This document shows positions 53,763 to 53,808 of a DNA stretch of 53,808 nucleotides, piece by piece (positions within the stretch are counted from its first letter, which is position 1; each line of letters opens with the position of its first letter). The stretch comes from Melioribacter roseus (lineage in GTDB: Bacteria > Bacteroidota > Ignavibacteria > Ignavibacteriales > Melioribacteraceae): assembly GCA_020722005.1 (NCBI GenBank), contig DYLP01000016.1, forward strand, positions 1 to 53,808, read 5' to 3'. The notes under the pieces were generated by a model. That model did not search any database. It saw only the letters and a program-made list of their open reading frames with translations, and was not told where the DNA came from. A program made the translations under genes and the position numbers.

Positions 53763-53808
53763 TATCATATGACCACAGGATGGCATAAGTAATTATAAAA
53801 GAACAAGT

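Overview
The window reads as chromosomal DNA from a free-living, heterotrophic member of the Bacteroidota/Ignavibacteriota group, most like the Ignavibacteria (Melioribacter or Ignavibacterium relatives). The assignment rests on a secreted protein with a typical 'NYPNPFNPET' type IX secretion sorting domain at its C-terminus, two TonB-dependent receptors with CarboxypepD_reg-like N-domains, a receptor/DUF4249/PEGA-propeller lipoprotein set, Bacteroidota-type promoter -7 elements (TAnnTTTG), and AT-rich DNA in which many genes also have clear Shine-Dalgarno sequences. I see no insertion sequence, prophage, CRISPR array or rRNA. One tRNA gene, tRNA-Ser(GCU), is present.

Layout. 0.2-3.0 kb: a Gfo/Idh/MocA dehydrogenase and the GTPase TypA/BipA, convergent on a shared hairpin. 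3.4-11.9 kb: an alpha-glucan and oligosaccharide block. A secreted alpha-amylase and a maltose-type transporter run leftward; 4-alpha-glucanotransferase, a YgjP-like metalloprotease, a thiolase and a GH3 beta-glucosidase run rightward. A perfect FNR/CRP-type palindrome lies between the two directions. 12.1-15.1 kb: tRNA-Ser, then a TonB receptor with a His-rich loop and a small membrane protein. 15.1-20.5 kb: acetyl-CoA synthetase, then a PAS histidine kinase and sigma-54 response regulator. These are followed by repeated upstream sites, a sigma-54 promoter, a small secreted protein and a branched RNA structure. 20.5-25.2 kb: the TonB receptor/DUF4249/PEGA-propeller operon.

25.2-35.1 kb, all leftward, is the most unusual region. 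It encodes an isocitrate-type dehydrogenase, CstA, a degenerate HD-domain protein, a single-chain aconitase-family enzyme that looks like fungal homoaconitase (Lys4), an MmgE/PrpD dehydratase, a CitD-CitE fusion and CitF. Together they look like a dedicated tricarboxylic-acid route ending in a lyase of the citrate-lyase type. The true substrate (citrate, methylcitrate, homocitrate or citramalate) cannot be read from sequence. The route could run oxidatively, or reductively with Acs recapturing the acetate.

35.2-43.8 kb: pdxJ, a TIGR02757 protein, a peptide operon (OPT transporter, orphan PqqD-like protein, PepD dipeptidase) closed by a strong terminator, an MFS carrier, a small envelope protein and an M29-like aminopeptidase gene broken by one in-frame TAA. 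43.9-50.2 kb: a UvrD/PcrA helicase, a phosphofructokinase with pyrophosphate-type residues, and two sodium-coupled amino-acid carriers. 50.2-53.8 kb: a 671-nt intergenic region and a large type IX-secreted protein with five fibronectin-like repeats.
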